Source of the DNA: JBFMHP01 sp964557295
GTDB lineage: Bacteria; Pseudomonadota; Gammaproteobacteria; RBG-16-57-12
Reading direction: 5' to 3'
DNA: 64,000 nt
Assembly (NCBI GenBank): GCA_964557295.1
Contig: CAZKZP010000010.1
Coordinates: 15,556 to 79,555 of the forward strand
Made by a program: the position numbers and the translations under genes. The notes under the pieces were generated by a model, which worked only from the letters and a program-made list of their open reading frames with translations, made no database searches and was not told the origin of the DNA. Below are positions 26,020 through 33,603 of the stretch, piece after piece (the first letter of the stretch is position 1; each line of letters begins with the position of its first letter).

Positions 26020-26742
26020 TTACTTGCCGGAACCGAGGTCCACGCCGAGACGGCGGGCGACTTCCTCATAGGCCTCGACGACACCGCCCAACCCTTGGCG
26101 GAAGCGGTCCTTGTCGAGCTTGTTGCGGGTCTCCTTGTCCCACAGGCGGCAGCCGTCGGGTGAGAACTCATCACCCAGCACGACCTCGCCCTTGAACAGC
26201 CCAAACTCGAGCTTGTAGTCCACCAGCAGCAGGCCGGCATCGTGGAAGAGCTGCTTGAGCACGCCGTTGACCTTGAAGGTCAGTTCCTTCATGCGCGCGA
26301 CTTGCTCGTCGGTCGCCCAGCCGAAGGAGCGTATGTGGGATTCGTTGATCATCGGGTCGTGCAGGGCATCGTTCTTGAGGAACAGCTCGAAGGTCGGCGG
26401 GTTGAGCTCCAGCCCCTCCTGCACGCCGAGGCGGCGACAGAGGCTGCCGGCGGCGAGGTTGCGCACCACGCATTCGATGGGAATCATCTTCAGTTTTTTG
26501 ACCACCGCCTCGTTGGCCGACAACAGCGACTCCACATGGGTGGGGATCCCGGCGGCGGCCAGTTTTTGCATGATGAAGAAGTTGAACTTGTTGTTCACCT
26601 CGCCCTTGCGGTCGAGCTTTTCCACCTTCTGGCCGTCGAAGGCGGAGGTGTCGTTGCGGAATTCCAGTATCAACCGGTCCGGATCATCGGTGCGATACAC
26701 CGATTTGGCCTTGCCCGCGTAGAGTTGCTCCAACTTTTTCAT
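26020..26742 (-). CDS. purC: Phosphoribosylaminoimidazole-succinocarboxamide synthase
   Basis: A 240-residue enzyme joining CAIR and aspartate with ATP in purine synthesis. Family segments are LYAGKAKSVY near the N terminus, LILEFRNDTSAFDG, IPIECVVRNLAAGS near residue 92, and LVDYKLEFGLF with DEFSPDGCRLWD in the C-terminal third. The ATG at 26742 (MKKLEQLYAG) matches the family start; a longer open frame to 26826 overlaps the upstream MBL gene and is rejected. It lies eight bases after the MBL-fold gene and is separated from purL by a terminator-like hairpin. Confidence 0.97.
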   Translation of the reverse strand: MKKLEQLYAGKAKSVYRTDDPDRLILEFRNDTSAFDGQKVEKLDRKGEVNNKFNFFIMQKLAAAGIPTHVESLLSANEAVVKKLKMIPIECVVRNLAAGSLCRRLGVQEGLELNPPTFELFLKNDALHDPMINESHIRSFGWATDEQVARMKELTFKVNGVLKQLFHDAGLLLVDYKLEFGLFKGEVVLGDEFSPDGCRLWDKETRNKLDKDRFRQGLGGVVEAYEEVARRLGVDLGSGK

Positions 26743-26750
26743 TGCTGACC

Positions 26751-27521
26751 TCAAAATATGCGTTCGATACCGCGCCAATCCAAACCCGCCGCCTGATCGG
26801 CGATGCCGATCCAATCCGGCTGGCACGCCAGCGCCCTGCTCAGGGCCGCCGCAGCCAGCGCCGGGGTGTTATGTTTTTCGCTCAAGTGCGCCGCCACCAC
26901 ATGCCGGAGCCTCGATTGATCCAGCCGCGACACCAGTTCCGCCGACTGGTCATTGCTCAGATGCCCGTGGCGCCCGCCGACCCGCTGCTTGAGCGAGGGG
27001 GGATAATTGCCATTGGCGAGCAGAACCGTGTCGTGGTTGCACTCCAGCACCAGGGCATCACAGCCGCTGAGCTGCTCCACGATGTGAGGGGTGTGGCTCC
27101 CCAGGTCCGTGGCGATGGCCAATTTTACATCACCGTCGGAAAAAACAAACTGACTCGGTTCGTGGGCATCGTGCGGCACCGGAAACGGCTGCACGCACAG
27201 ATCGCCGATCTCCAGCGGTTCGTGGCAGTTGAACAGGTGGAATCCAGCCAATTCGCCGGCGCGTTGCGCGCGCCAGGTGCCGGGGGTCATCCACACGGTG
27301 AGGCCGTATTTGCGCGAGAGCATGCCGACGCCGTGGATGTGGTCGGCGTGTTCGTGGGTCACCAGCACGCCGCTCAGGTCCGCGGGTGTCTTGCCCAGGC
27401 GATGCAGGCGCCGCTCGGTCTCCTTGAGGGAGAAGCCGCAGTCGATCATCACACAGGTGCGGCCCTGCTCCACCAGGAAGGCGTTGCCACCGCTGCCGCT
27501 GCCCAGTGAGGCGAAGCGCAC
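26751..27521 (-). CDS. MBL-fold metallohydrolase (YycJ/WalJ-like)
   Basis: A 256-residue metallo-beta-lactamase-fold protein of the YycJ group, whose members are linked to nucleic-acid processing. The family start RFASLGSGSGGNAFLV is reached from a GTG at 27521. The metal motif is VTHEHADHIHG near residue 60, further ligands are in IATDLG and LECNHD, and the C-terminal His is in AAHLSEKHNTP. An upstream start at 27554 would lie inside a non-coding repeat (27543-27661), so the GTG is preferred although no Shine-Dalgarno is visible. Followed directly by purC. Confidence 0.85.
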   Translation of the reverse strand: MRFASLGSGSGGNAFLVEQGRTCVMIDCGFSLKETERRLHRLGKTPADLSGVLVTHEHADHIHGVGMLSRKYGLTVWMTPGTWRAQRAGELAGFHLFNCHEPLEIGDLCVQPFPVPHDAHEPSQFVFSDGDVKLAIATDLGSHTPHIVEQLSGCDALVLECNHDTVLLANGNYPPSLKQRVGGRHGHLSNDQSAELVSRLDQSRLRHVVAAHLSEKHNTPALAAAALSRALACQPDWIGIADQAAGLDWRGIERIF

Positions 27522-27542
27522 GCTAACAGTTTTTTGAAAAAC

Positions 27543-27661
27543 TCCCTCTCCCACAGGGATTTATGCCCTTTAGGGTAGAGGGTTGGGGTGAGGGGATAAA
27601 TTGGACGTAATTACTAATTTTCATTCCCCTCATCCTAACCTTCTCCCTGTGGGAGAAGGGA
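27543..27661. repeat. ~119-bp long inverted repeat of the CCCTCTCCC type
   Basis: The outer arms TCCCTCTCCCACAGGGA (27543-27559) and TCCCTGTGGGAGAAGGGA (27644-27661) are inverted copies with one base difference. The inner arms GAGGGTTGGGGTGAGGGG and CCCCTCATCCTAACC also pair imperfectly. It is non-coding, ends about 20 bases from the MBL start, and resembles dispersed hairpin repeats known from many Gammaproteobacteria. Confidence 0.82.
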
Positions 27662-27707
27662 CCAGATTCTTTTTCGACAAACGGCAAGACCTCGATATGG
27701 CGTGGCA

Positions 27708-28781
27708 TTACTGTTCCGGGAATAACGTGCGCAGCCGCTGATGCAGGCTGTCGATCACCTTCTGCGCCCGTTCGTTGCGCACGGGGCGGGATTGCAGGTC
27801 CAGCAGGTAGATCCGGGTGTTGCCGGCCTCTTCGCTCAACTCGAAGCGGTAGCGGCTCGCCGCGTGCTTGGCGCTCGGGGCGAGCACACCGTTCAACCAG
27901 CTCGCCGAAGGCTTCTCCCCGGCGGTGGCGGATTCGAAGCTGGCGATCAGAAAACGATTGCGGCGCTCCTGGGTGTCGATGACCGCGCCCTCGGCCTCCA
28001 TCGCCTGCACCAGCTTCGGCCAGTTGCGTTCGATATCGCCGGCGAGTGTGATCGTCAGGGCACCGTCGATGGTCTCGACAGCCAGCGCGGCGGACTCAGC
28101 TCCCGCTGCGGCGGCTGGCGGCGGCTCGGCAAATTCCACCTCGGCGGCGCCGAGGGAGTAGGCCAGGCGCTTGATCATCTCGATGCGCACCTCCGGATCT
28201 TCGGGGCGCGGCTGCCAGTCCTTGTCCTCCGGACGCTTGATCTGGCTGCGCAGGGTGAGATAGATCTCGGTGGTGTCGGGCTTATCGCCCCGCTCCATGC
28301 GCAGGCGATAGCGGTCGCGCGTCGGCACCGAATCGCCGCTTTCGCGGTACTCATACCAATCGGTTTCCATGATGCCGAGCTTGGGCGAGTTCTGGCTCAA
28401 GTCAAAGCCCTTGGATTGCCAAAATTCTTCCGCCCATGACCAGAGTTTATCGGGCGCGGCATTCACCACCAGCCACATCGCCTGACCGTCGCGCATGAGG
28501 GTGAATTGCTTCTGCTCCGGCAGCACCGGCTTCGTGCCGCTGGCGCATTCCTTGGCGTAACTGGAATAGACCGCCGTGCCCTCGCCGACTTCCGGGATCG
28601 ACATGCTGGTGTCTTCCATGGGACGGGTCAGCCCGGGCGGGAGCTCCAGATTGGCCTCGGGCCGGGCCTTGTAATATTCATGACTGGCGGAGATATTGGC
28701 GCAGCCACTAAGCAAGCCACTTGAAAGCAGCGCCGCCACCAGCCATCCCGAGCCGCGGCTCGGCTTATATATATTCATCAA
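27708..28781 (-). CDS. bamC: Outer-membrane assembly lipoprotein BamC
   Basis: A 357-residue lipoprotein of the BAM complex that inserts beta-barrels into the outer membrane. A lipoprotein signal peptide ends in the lipobox LLSGC near residue 27. The unstructured lasso region follows, containing RPEANLELPPGL and the semi-conserved VGEGTAVY. Two helix-grip domains follow: QAMWLVVNAAPDKLWSWAEEFWQ near residue 104, and ITLAGDIERNWPKLVQAMEA near residue 252. It overlaps the dapA stop, giving the well-known dapA-bamC pair. Confidence 0.94.
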   Translation of the reverse strand: MMNIYKPSRGSGWLVAALLSSGLLSGCANISASHEYYKARPEANLELPPGLTRPMEDTSMSIPEVGEGTAVYSSYAKECASGTKPVLPEQKQFTLMRDGQAMWLVVNAAPDKLWSWAEEFWQSKGFDLSQNSPKLGIMETDWYEYRESGDSVPTRDRYRLRMERGDKPDTTEIYLTLRSQIKRPEDKDWQPRPEDPEVRIEMIKRLAYSLGAAEVEFAEPPPAAAAGAESAALAVETIDGALTITLAGDIERNWPKLVQAMEAEGAVIDTQERRNRFLIASFESATAGEKPSASWLNGVLAPSAKHAASRYRFELSEEAGNTRIYLLDLQSRPVRNERAQKVIDSLHQRLRTLFPEQ

Positions 28782-29653
28782 AGCACTCCCGCCTGTTTCA
28801 TCGCCTCACGCAAGGCCGCATGGTATTTGACCGACAGCGGTGTGAGCGGCAGACGAATGCCGTGGCCGATCAGGCCCATCTCGGCAAGCGCCCATTTCAC
28901 CGGGATCGGATTGGCCTCGAGGAACAGGTTTTTGTGCAATCCGATCAGTTTGTCATTGATCGAGGCGGCGCGCGCCTGATCACCCGCGGCGGCGGCCGCG
29001 CACATATCGTGCATCGCGCGCGGCGCCACATTGGCGGTCACCGAGATCGTGCCCTTGCCGCCGAGCAGGATGAAATCCATGGTGGTCAAATCATCGCCGC
29101 TGTAGAGATCGAGCCGGTCGCCGCAGCGCTTGAGGATGTCGCGCGCGCGGCCCAGGTCGCCAGTCGCCTCCTTGATGCCCACGATGTTGGAAATCCCCGC
29201 CAGACGTTCGACCGTCTCCGGCAACATATCGCAGGCCGTGCGCCCCGGCACGTTATAGAGGATCTGCGGGATCGGCACCGCCTCGGCCACCGCCTTGTGG
29301 TGAAGATAAAGCCCCTCTTGGGTGGGCTTGACGTAATAAGGTGTGACCAGCAAACACGCATCGGCCCCGACCTCCATCGCCCCACGTGTGAGCGAGATCG
29401 CCTCATGCGTGGCATTCGACCCGGTGCCAGCGATCACGGGAACCCGCCCACCGGCGAACTCCACCGTCTTGGCAATCACCTCGATGTGCTCAGCCTCGGT
29501 CAGGGTGGCCGACTCGCCGGTGGTGCCCACCGCGACGATCGCGTCCGTCTTGTTTTCGATATGGAACTCGACTAAACGCTGCAATCTCTCGTAATCGACA
29601 CTGCCGTCGTCGTGCATGGGGGTGACCAGCGCGACCATGCTGCCGTGAAACAT
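28778..29653 (-). CDS. dapA: 4-hydroxy-tetrahydrodipicolinate synthase
   Basis: A 291-residue Schiff-base aldolase that condenses pyruvate with aspartate semialdehyde in lysine and diaminopimelate synthesis. Landmarks are GSMVALVTPMHDDGSVD, GTTGESATLTEAEH, LLVTPYYVKPTQEGLY with the catalytic Tyr, and the Schiff-base Lys in IVGIKEATGDL near residue 161. Complete and typical in length. It overlaps bamC by four bases. Confidence 0.97.
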   Translation of the reverse strand: MFHGSMVALVTPMHDDGSVDYERLQRLVEFHIENKTDAIVAVGTTGESATLTEAEHIEVIAKTVEFAGGRVPVIAGTGSNATHEAISLTRGAMEVGADACLLVTPYYVKPTQEGLYLHHKAVAEAVPIPQILYNVPGRTACDMLPETVERLAGISNIVGIKEATGDLGRARDILKRCGDRLDLYSGDDLTTMDFILLGGKGTISVTANVAPRAMHDMCAAAAAGDQARAASINDKLIGLHKNLFLEANPIPVKWALAEMGLIGHGIRLPLTPLSVKYHAALREAMKQAGVL

Positions 29654-29914
29654 GATGATCTCCGGGCGATGAATGCTGAAAACCCGTCATGTTACTGATG
29701 CCGCCCCGCAAACTCAAGCAAGCCCAGGGCGGAACCCGAGAAAAGACCGCGCGCGCCTTCAGGGCGACCGTCACCGCCCGCCTGCTAGCCAGATACTCCC
29801 GCCGCGTGGGCCGATAGCTCCCCCGCCTCGGTCCAGACGCCCAAGAGTCTCAGGCCCCTCTTCGCATTGTGTTCCATGAGAGGTATTGCATCATTTGATG
29901 TTGAATTCTCGCCC

Positions 29915-30077
29915 CGCTCAAAGGGCAAAAGACCCATACATTATGTATTCGAAAACAGTGGGTTACTCACATTCGTGGGACGCAACCAAAGCCTACATCC
30001 CCAGTGATGTTTTTCTGTTGCTGAGCGAAATTGTTTCCACTAGTATGGCCTTGATTCCCATATGGGATCAGCTTTTC
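29915..30077 (+). promoter_or_regulatory. Structured leader with c-di-GMP (GEMM-I)-like motifs and a terminator-like hairpin
   Basis: The 449-base region 29654-30102 has no credible gene. Within it, CGCTCAAAGGGCAAA (29915-29929), TTCGAAAAC (29948-29956) and GTGGGACGCAACCAAAGCCT (29975-29994) occur in the order seen in GEMM-I c-di-GMP riboswitches, whose core is AGGGCAAA, a GNRA-type loop, then GGGACGCAAAGCCU. The match is imperfect: there are two extra bases after GACGCAA and the P2 region is longer than usual. Downstream, a bulged hairpin at 30052-30070 is followed by GCTTTTC just ahead of the ribosome-binding site of the DUF3015 gene. The call is tentative. Confidence 0.32.
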
Positions 30078-30102
30078 AAAACCACAAACAGGAGTTGTTG
30101 TC

Positions 30103-30600
30103 ATGAATAAAATGATTAAGAAAGTGGCTATCTCTACCCTGATGCTCGGAATGCCTTTGGCAGCATTTGCGGCGCCAGTGGATCAGATGAAAAATCCGTG
30201 GACGCATTGCGGTATCGGCGCAATGATTTTCCAGGAAACGCAGTGGGCCGCGGTCACCTCTAATATCATCTGGGATCTCGGTACGACAGCCGTTACCTCC
30301 GCTGCCGCTTCACCTAACCTTTGTTCCGGCAAGGATGTTGTTGCCGCACGATTCATCACCGAAAACTATGCCAATATCGAAGAAGAAACCGTTAAGGGTG
30401 ATGGCAAACATTTGAATGCCATGCTGAACATCCTGGAGTGTGATGCATCGGTACAGCCTGAACTCACCCGCGCGATCCGCAGCGAACTCAGCAACGTCAT
30501 ACGCGAGCCTGCATACCAAGCAGGTGACACACGCGCCAAAGCCGAAACCTATTACAACGTCGTCAACAGCAAAGTCGCTGGTGTCTGCAAGATCGGCTAA
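30103..30600 (+). CDS. Exported DUF3015 family protein (module A)
   Basis: A 165-residue protein with a clear signal peptide (MIKKVAISTLMLGMPLAAFA, cleavage near residue 24). The mature part starts close to the DUF3015 signature HCGIGAMIFQE and carries a second Cys in SPNLCSGKD, so the pair may form a disulfide. The RFITENYANIEEETVKGDGK segment matches the NMD-I-E-A-G-GxHL block of its paralogues at 35660 and 36220. AGGAG lies eight bases before the ATG. A 77-base spacer with a strong hairpin leads to a DUF4105/Lnb-domain gene. No biochemical function is known. Probably a periplasmic partner of the DUF4105 protein. Confidence 0.85.
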   Translation: MNKMIKKVAISTLMLGMPLAAFAAPVDQMKNPWTHCGIGAMIFQETQWAAVTSNIIWDLGTTAVTSAAASPNLCSGKDVVAARFITENYANIEEETVKGDGKHLNAMLNILECDASVQPELTRAIRSELSNVIREPAYQAGDTRAKAETYYNVVNSKVAGVCKIG

Positions 30601-30624
30601 CTCTGCATAAGCCCTGTTGTTTGT

Positions 30625-30650
30625 GTGCCCGCCGCATCGATGGCGGGCAC
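30625..30650 (+). promoter_or_regulatory. Intergenic hairpin between DUF3015 and DUF4105 genes (module A)
   Basis: A nine-bp perfect stem GTGCCCGCC/GGCGGGCAC with an eight-base loop sits 24 bases after the DUF3015 stop and 26 bases before the DUF4105 start. It lacks a U-tract, so it is more likely an RNA-stability or partial-attenuation element than a full terminator. Confidence 0.65.
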
Positions 30651-30676
30651 CCCTCCATGCCCCACGGATTCTGTCT

Positions 30677-32626
30677 ATGTTCCGCCCGAGTTTCATGGCG
30701 TGCGTCGCCTATGTTTTAGCGATCGCAAGCGCATTTATGGCGTCCCCCTGCATTGCCCGCGACAGTATTTCGGCACAGAAATCCGCAAGCGTCGATGACC
30801 TTGTGGCGCAGGCCAATCAAAAAGGATTGGCTCATGATCCGTATTGGCACGCCTTGCTGCATTACCATGGAGCCCTATTCAGTCCGAGAGGCTTGCGGAG
30901 CGATATCATCACTCCCGATTTTTTCTTGGCACCGCAAGGGCGTTTCGATCCCTCGGCCGAGTTGGCGGCGACCATCCGGGCGATGATCGCGCCGCCAGCA
31001 AATGATCAGAACGATCATGCCCAATGCCGTTTCATTGCTCGATATCATTGGCTGCGCCGCCAACTCGACTGGTCAGGGACTGAAGCGCCTCCGGTTGTCT
31101 GCGCCCGGTTCGTTGAGTGGTCACGGCAAGGCCAGATCACCTCTTTGAGTTTGATATTCGCCACCGGCTATCTCGGTAATCCTGCCTCTTACTACGGTCA
31201 TTTGTTGCTGAAATTCAATGTCGCGCAAAGTCAGGCGAACTCGAACGATTTGCTGAACAAAAGCATGAATTATGGCGCCGATATTCCGCCTAATGAAAAT
31301 GGCATAGCATATGTGATCAATGGTCTATTTGGCGGGTATGAGGCCGGCTTTTCCCATGAGATGTTTTATCGGATGAACCAAGTTTATGTGGAAAACGAGT
31401 TGCGCGATCTATGGGAGTACGAACTGGCGCTCGACAAGACCGAAGTCGATCAGATTGTGGCCCATAGCTGGGAATTGCTTGGCAACAAATTCGATTATTA
31501 CTTCGTCAAAGAGAACTGTGCCTATCGGATGGCGGAGCTGCTTGAACTTATCATCGACGAGCCACTGCTGCCTGATATTACCCCTTGGTCGATTCCTTCC
31601 AGCGTTTTCGACCGCCTGGCCCAGGTATCCCATCGCGGCCAACCACTGGTACGTGATGTACGACGCATCCCGTCGCGGCAAAACCGTTTTCACGACAGTT
31701 TCGACCGGCTTGAAACGCATCAACAGCGCGTGCTTGAACAACTGATCGCGCGACCGCTCGATTTGACCATGCCAGCCTACACGGCACTTGCGATAAAAGC
31801 CAAAGTCGCGGTAGTCGACACACTGCTCGAGTATTACGAATTCCGTCGTCTACAAGACAGCGACCAGGGCGCGTATAAAAATGAAAAGAATCGCTTATTG
31901 ATCGAGCGGATCGAACTGCCACCCGCGACAGAGTTACCTCCGGCGCCGGTCATGGCTCAACCGCCCGCCCCCCCACACGCGGGGCCGCGCCCGACGCTGG
32001 CCCGCATCAGCGTGTTGACCAACAGTCACCTCGGCGAAGGGATCGAGCTGCGGTTACGACCCACCTACTACGATAGCCTCGCGCTCGACGGCGGCCGCAT
32101 CGCCAATGCCCATCTTGCAATGTTTGATCTGCGCATTGCTATGATAGACGAGGCACCCCGACTCAGAGTTCTCGACTTCGTCAACATCGAGACACTCAAT
32201 CTCTCGCACACCGGCCTGCCTGGCGACGGCGGGTTTGCCTGGAAACTCCGGTTTGGTTTGCAGGACCTCGATTTGTCTTGTCATCCATGCACCATTGCCC
32301 ACCTCACCAGCGGCATCGGAAAGGCCTATGCGATCAGCCAGGGAGGGGTTGGTTACGCGATGATTGACGGTAGCGTGCGCACGCCGAGAGAAGATGTCAG
32401 CACACTTTCCGCATCAGCCTACGTCGGACTGATCATGCAGCCGTTGCCCGGCTGGAAAACCATGATGCTGGCGGGGCGTGAGGGCGACTTTGGTGGCTCT
32501 CGCGAAAAGTATTCACGCATCAGTTGGGAAAACCGATTTGGCGCGCAGCGTGATTGGGATATTCGATTAACCTACAACAAACAGCTCGCCGAGGAATGGC
32601 AACTTGGCTTTTCCAGATATTGGTGA
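30677..32626 (+). CDS. Exported DUF4105 / Lnb-domain protein (module A)
   Basis: A 649-residue exported protein with an N-terminal signal peptide (MFRPSFMACVAYVLAIASAF, ending in SPCIA). The DUF4105/Lnb domain contains GNPASYYGHLLLKF (His175) and FDYYFVKENCAYRMAELLE (Cys281). The order His then Cys fits a circularly permuted papain/NlpC-P60-like catalytic core. Lnb proteins of Gram-positive bacteria move an acyl chain within lipoproteins to make lyso-lipoproteins; the reaction in Gram-negative members is unknown. The C-terminal 200 residues look like a beta-rich domain. The ATG at 30677 gives a clean signal peptide, unlike an upstream TTG at 30617. Convergent to its paralogue's operon. Confidence 0.8.
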   Translation: MFRPSFMACVAYVLAIASAFMASPCIARDSISAQKSASVDDLVAQANQKGLAHDPYWHALLHYHGALFSPRGLRSDIITPDFFLAPQGRFDPSAELAATIRAMIAPPANDQNDHAQCRFIARYHWLRRQLDWSGTEAPPVVCARFVEWSRQGQITSLSLIFATGYLGNPASYYGHLLLKFNVAQSQANSNDLLNKSMNYGADIPPNENGIAYVINGLFGGYEAGFSHEMFYRMNQVYVENELRDLWEYELALDKTEVDQIVAHSWELLGNKFDYYFVKENCAYRMAELLELIIDEPLLPDITPWSIPSSVFDRLAQVSHRGQPLVRDVRRIPSRQNRFHDSFDRLETHQQRVLEQLIARPLDLTMPAYTALAIKAKVAVVDTLLEYYEFRRLQDSDQGAYKNEKNRLLIERIELPPATELPPAPVMAQPPAPPHAGPRPTLARISVLTNSHLGEGIELRLRPTYYDSLALDGGRIANAHLAMFDLRIAMIDEAPRLRVLDFVNIETLNLSHTGLPGDGGFAWKLRFGLQDLDLSCHPCTIAHLTSGIGKAYAISQGGVGYAMIDGSVRTPREDVSTLSASAYVGLIMQPLPGWKTMMLAGREGDFGGSREKYSRISWENRFGAQRDWDIRLTYNKQLAEEWQLGFSRYW

Positions 32627-32700
32627 GGACGACAAAACAGGAATGGATTCTGAAAAGAAGAACCTGATTTAGAATGCGTTCGTCTGGCTGACTTGCATGA

Positions 32701-33603
32701 TCAGCTTTCATGCAGGCAACACCTATCAGCGGGGGGGGTACCACCGTCGCGCAACCGGCTCTCCAAATACTCTACCAGCTTAGGACGATAAATCTCCCTC
32801 ATTGAACCGAAGGCCGCCGTGTGACCACCCTGCTCGATGATCCAGAGGGTCTTGTCGCCTTTGGCCGCGGCATACAAGGTATGGGCGTGGATTACCGGCA
32901 CGATAAGATCGGCATCGCCGTGGATGATCAAGAGCGGCGCCTTGAGATCAGCGATCACGGCCAGCGGGCTGTATTGATCGGTGACGGTGAAGCTGAGCGG
33001 CCATTGCAGCGGCCAGGTGATGACAAGATCGGAGAGCTTCTCGCGGAAGATCTTGCGGTAATCGGAAAAACTGCTCTCCACGACCACGGCCCGCAGCGGC
33101 ATCACTGATGTGGCCGCGGTATACATGGCCACGGCCCCACCCAAGCTCTGGCCGAACAGCACCAGCCGATCGGGATCGACATCCTTCCGGCCGCGCACAT
33201 AATCGAGCGCCGCGCGTGCATCGAGGTGCACGCCGTCGAGACTCTCCTTTCCCTCCGAGCGTCCGTAGCCCCGGTAATCAAAGGCAAACACGTTGTATCC
33301 CGCCGCCGGCAACCAATACACCGCCGCGATGTGGGTACTGATGTTCTCCGCATTGCCGTGAAAAAAAATCACCGTCCCCTTGGCCGGCCCCGGCGCCGGC
33401 AAGAACCAGCCGTGCAGCCGCGTTCCATCCACGCTGTTGAAGCTGACATCTTCATAGGCCAGTCCGATATCCTGCGGCGTGCGCACCAATGGCTTTTGCG
33501 GATAAAAGAACATATTGCTGCATCCGCTGAGCAGCAATACCGCGCAGCACATGAACAACACGCTAAGCCGATCGAAAATCAATCGCCTGCTAGAAATAGA
33601 CAT
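32701..33603 (-). CDS. Alpha/beta-hydrolase lipoprotein
   Basis: A 300-residue hydrolase with a lipoprotein signal ending LLLSGC (Cys28), so it is anchored in the inner or outer membrane facing the periplasm. The fold is the BEM46/YfhR-like alpha/beta-hydrolase type: oxyanion strand VIFFHGNAEN, YRGYGRSEG, nucleophile Ser in LFGQSLGGAVA near residue 153, acid in IIHGDADLIVP near 227, and the catalytic His in EQGGHTAAF near 255. It overlaps the 3' end of the upstream DUF4105 gene by 14 bases, so it belongs to that operon. An esterase or thioesterase acting on lipids would fit the context, but that is inference. Confidence 0.86.
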   Translation of the reverse strand: MSISSRRLIFDRLSVLFMCCAVLLLSGCSNMFFYPQKPLVRTPQDIGLAYEDVSFNSVDGTRLHGWFLPAPGPAKGTVIFFHGNAENISTHIAAVYWLPAAGYNVFAFDYRGYGRSEGKESLDGVHLDARAALDYVRGRKDVDPDRLVLFGQSLGGAVAMYTAATSVMPLRAVVVESSFSDYRKIFREKLSDLVITWPLQWPLSFTVTDQYSPLAVIADLKAPLLIIHGDADLIVPVIHAHTLYAAAKGDKTLWIIEQGGHTAAFGSMREIYRPKLVEYLESRLRDGGTPPADRCCLHES

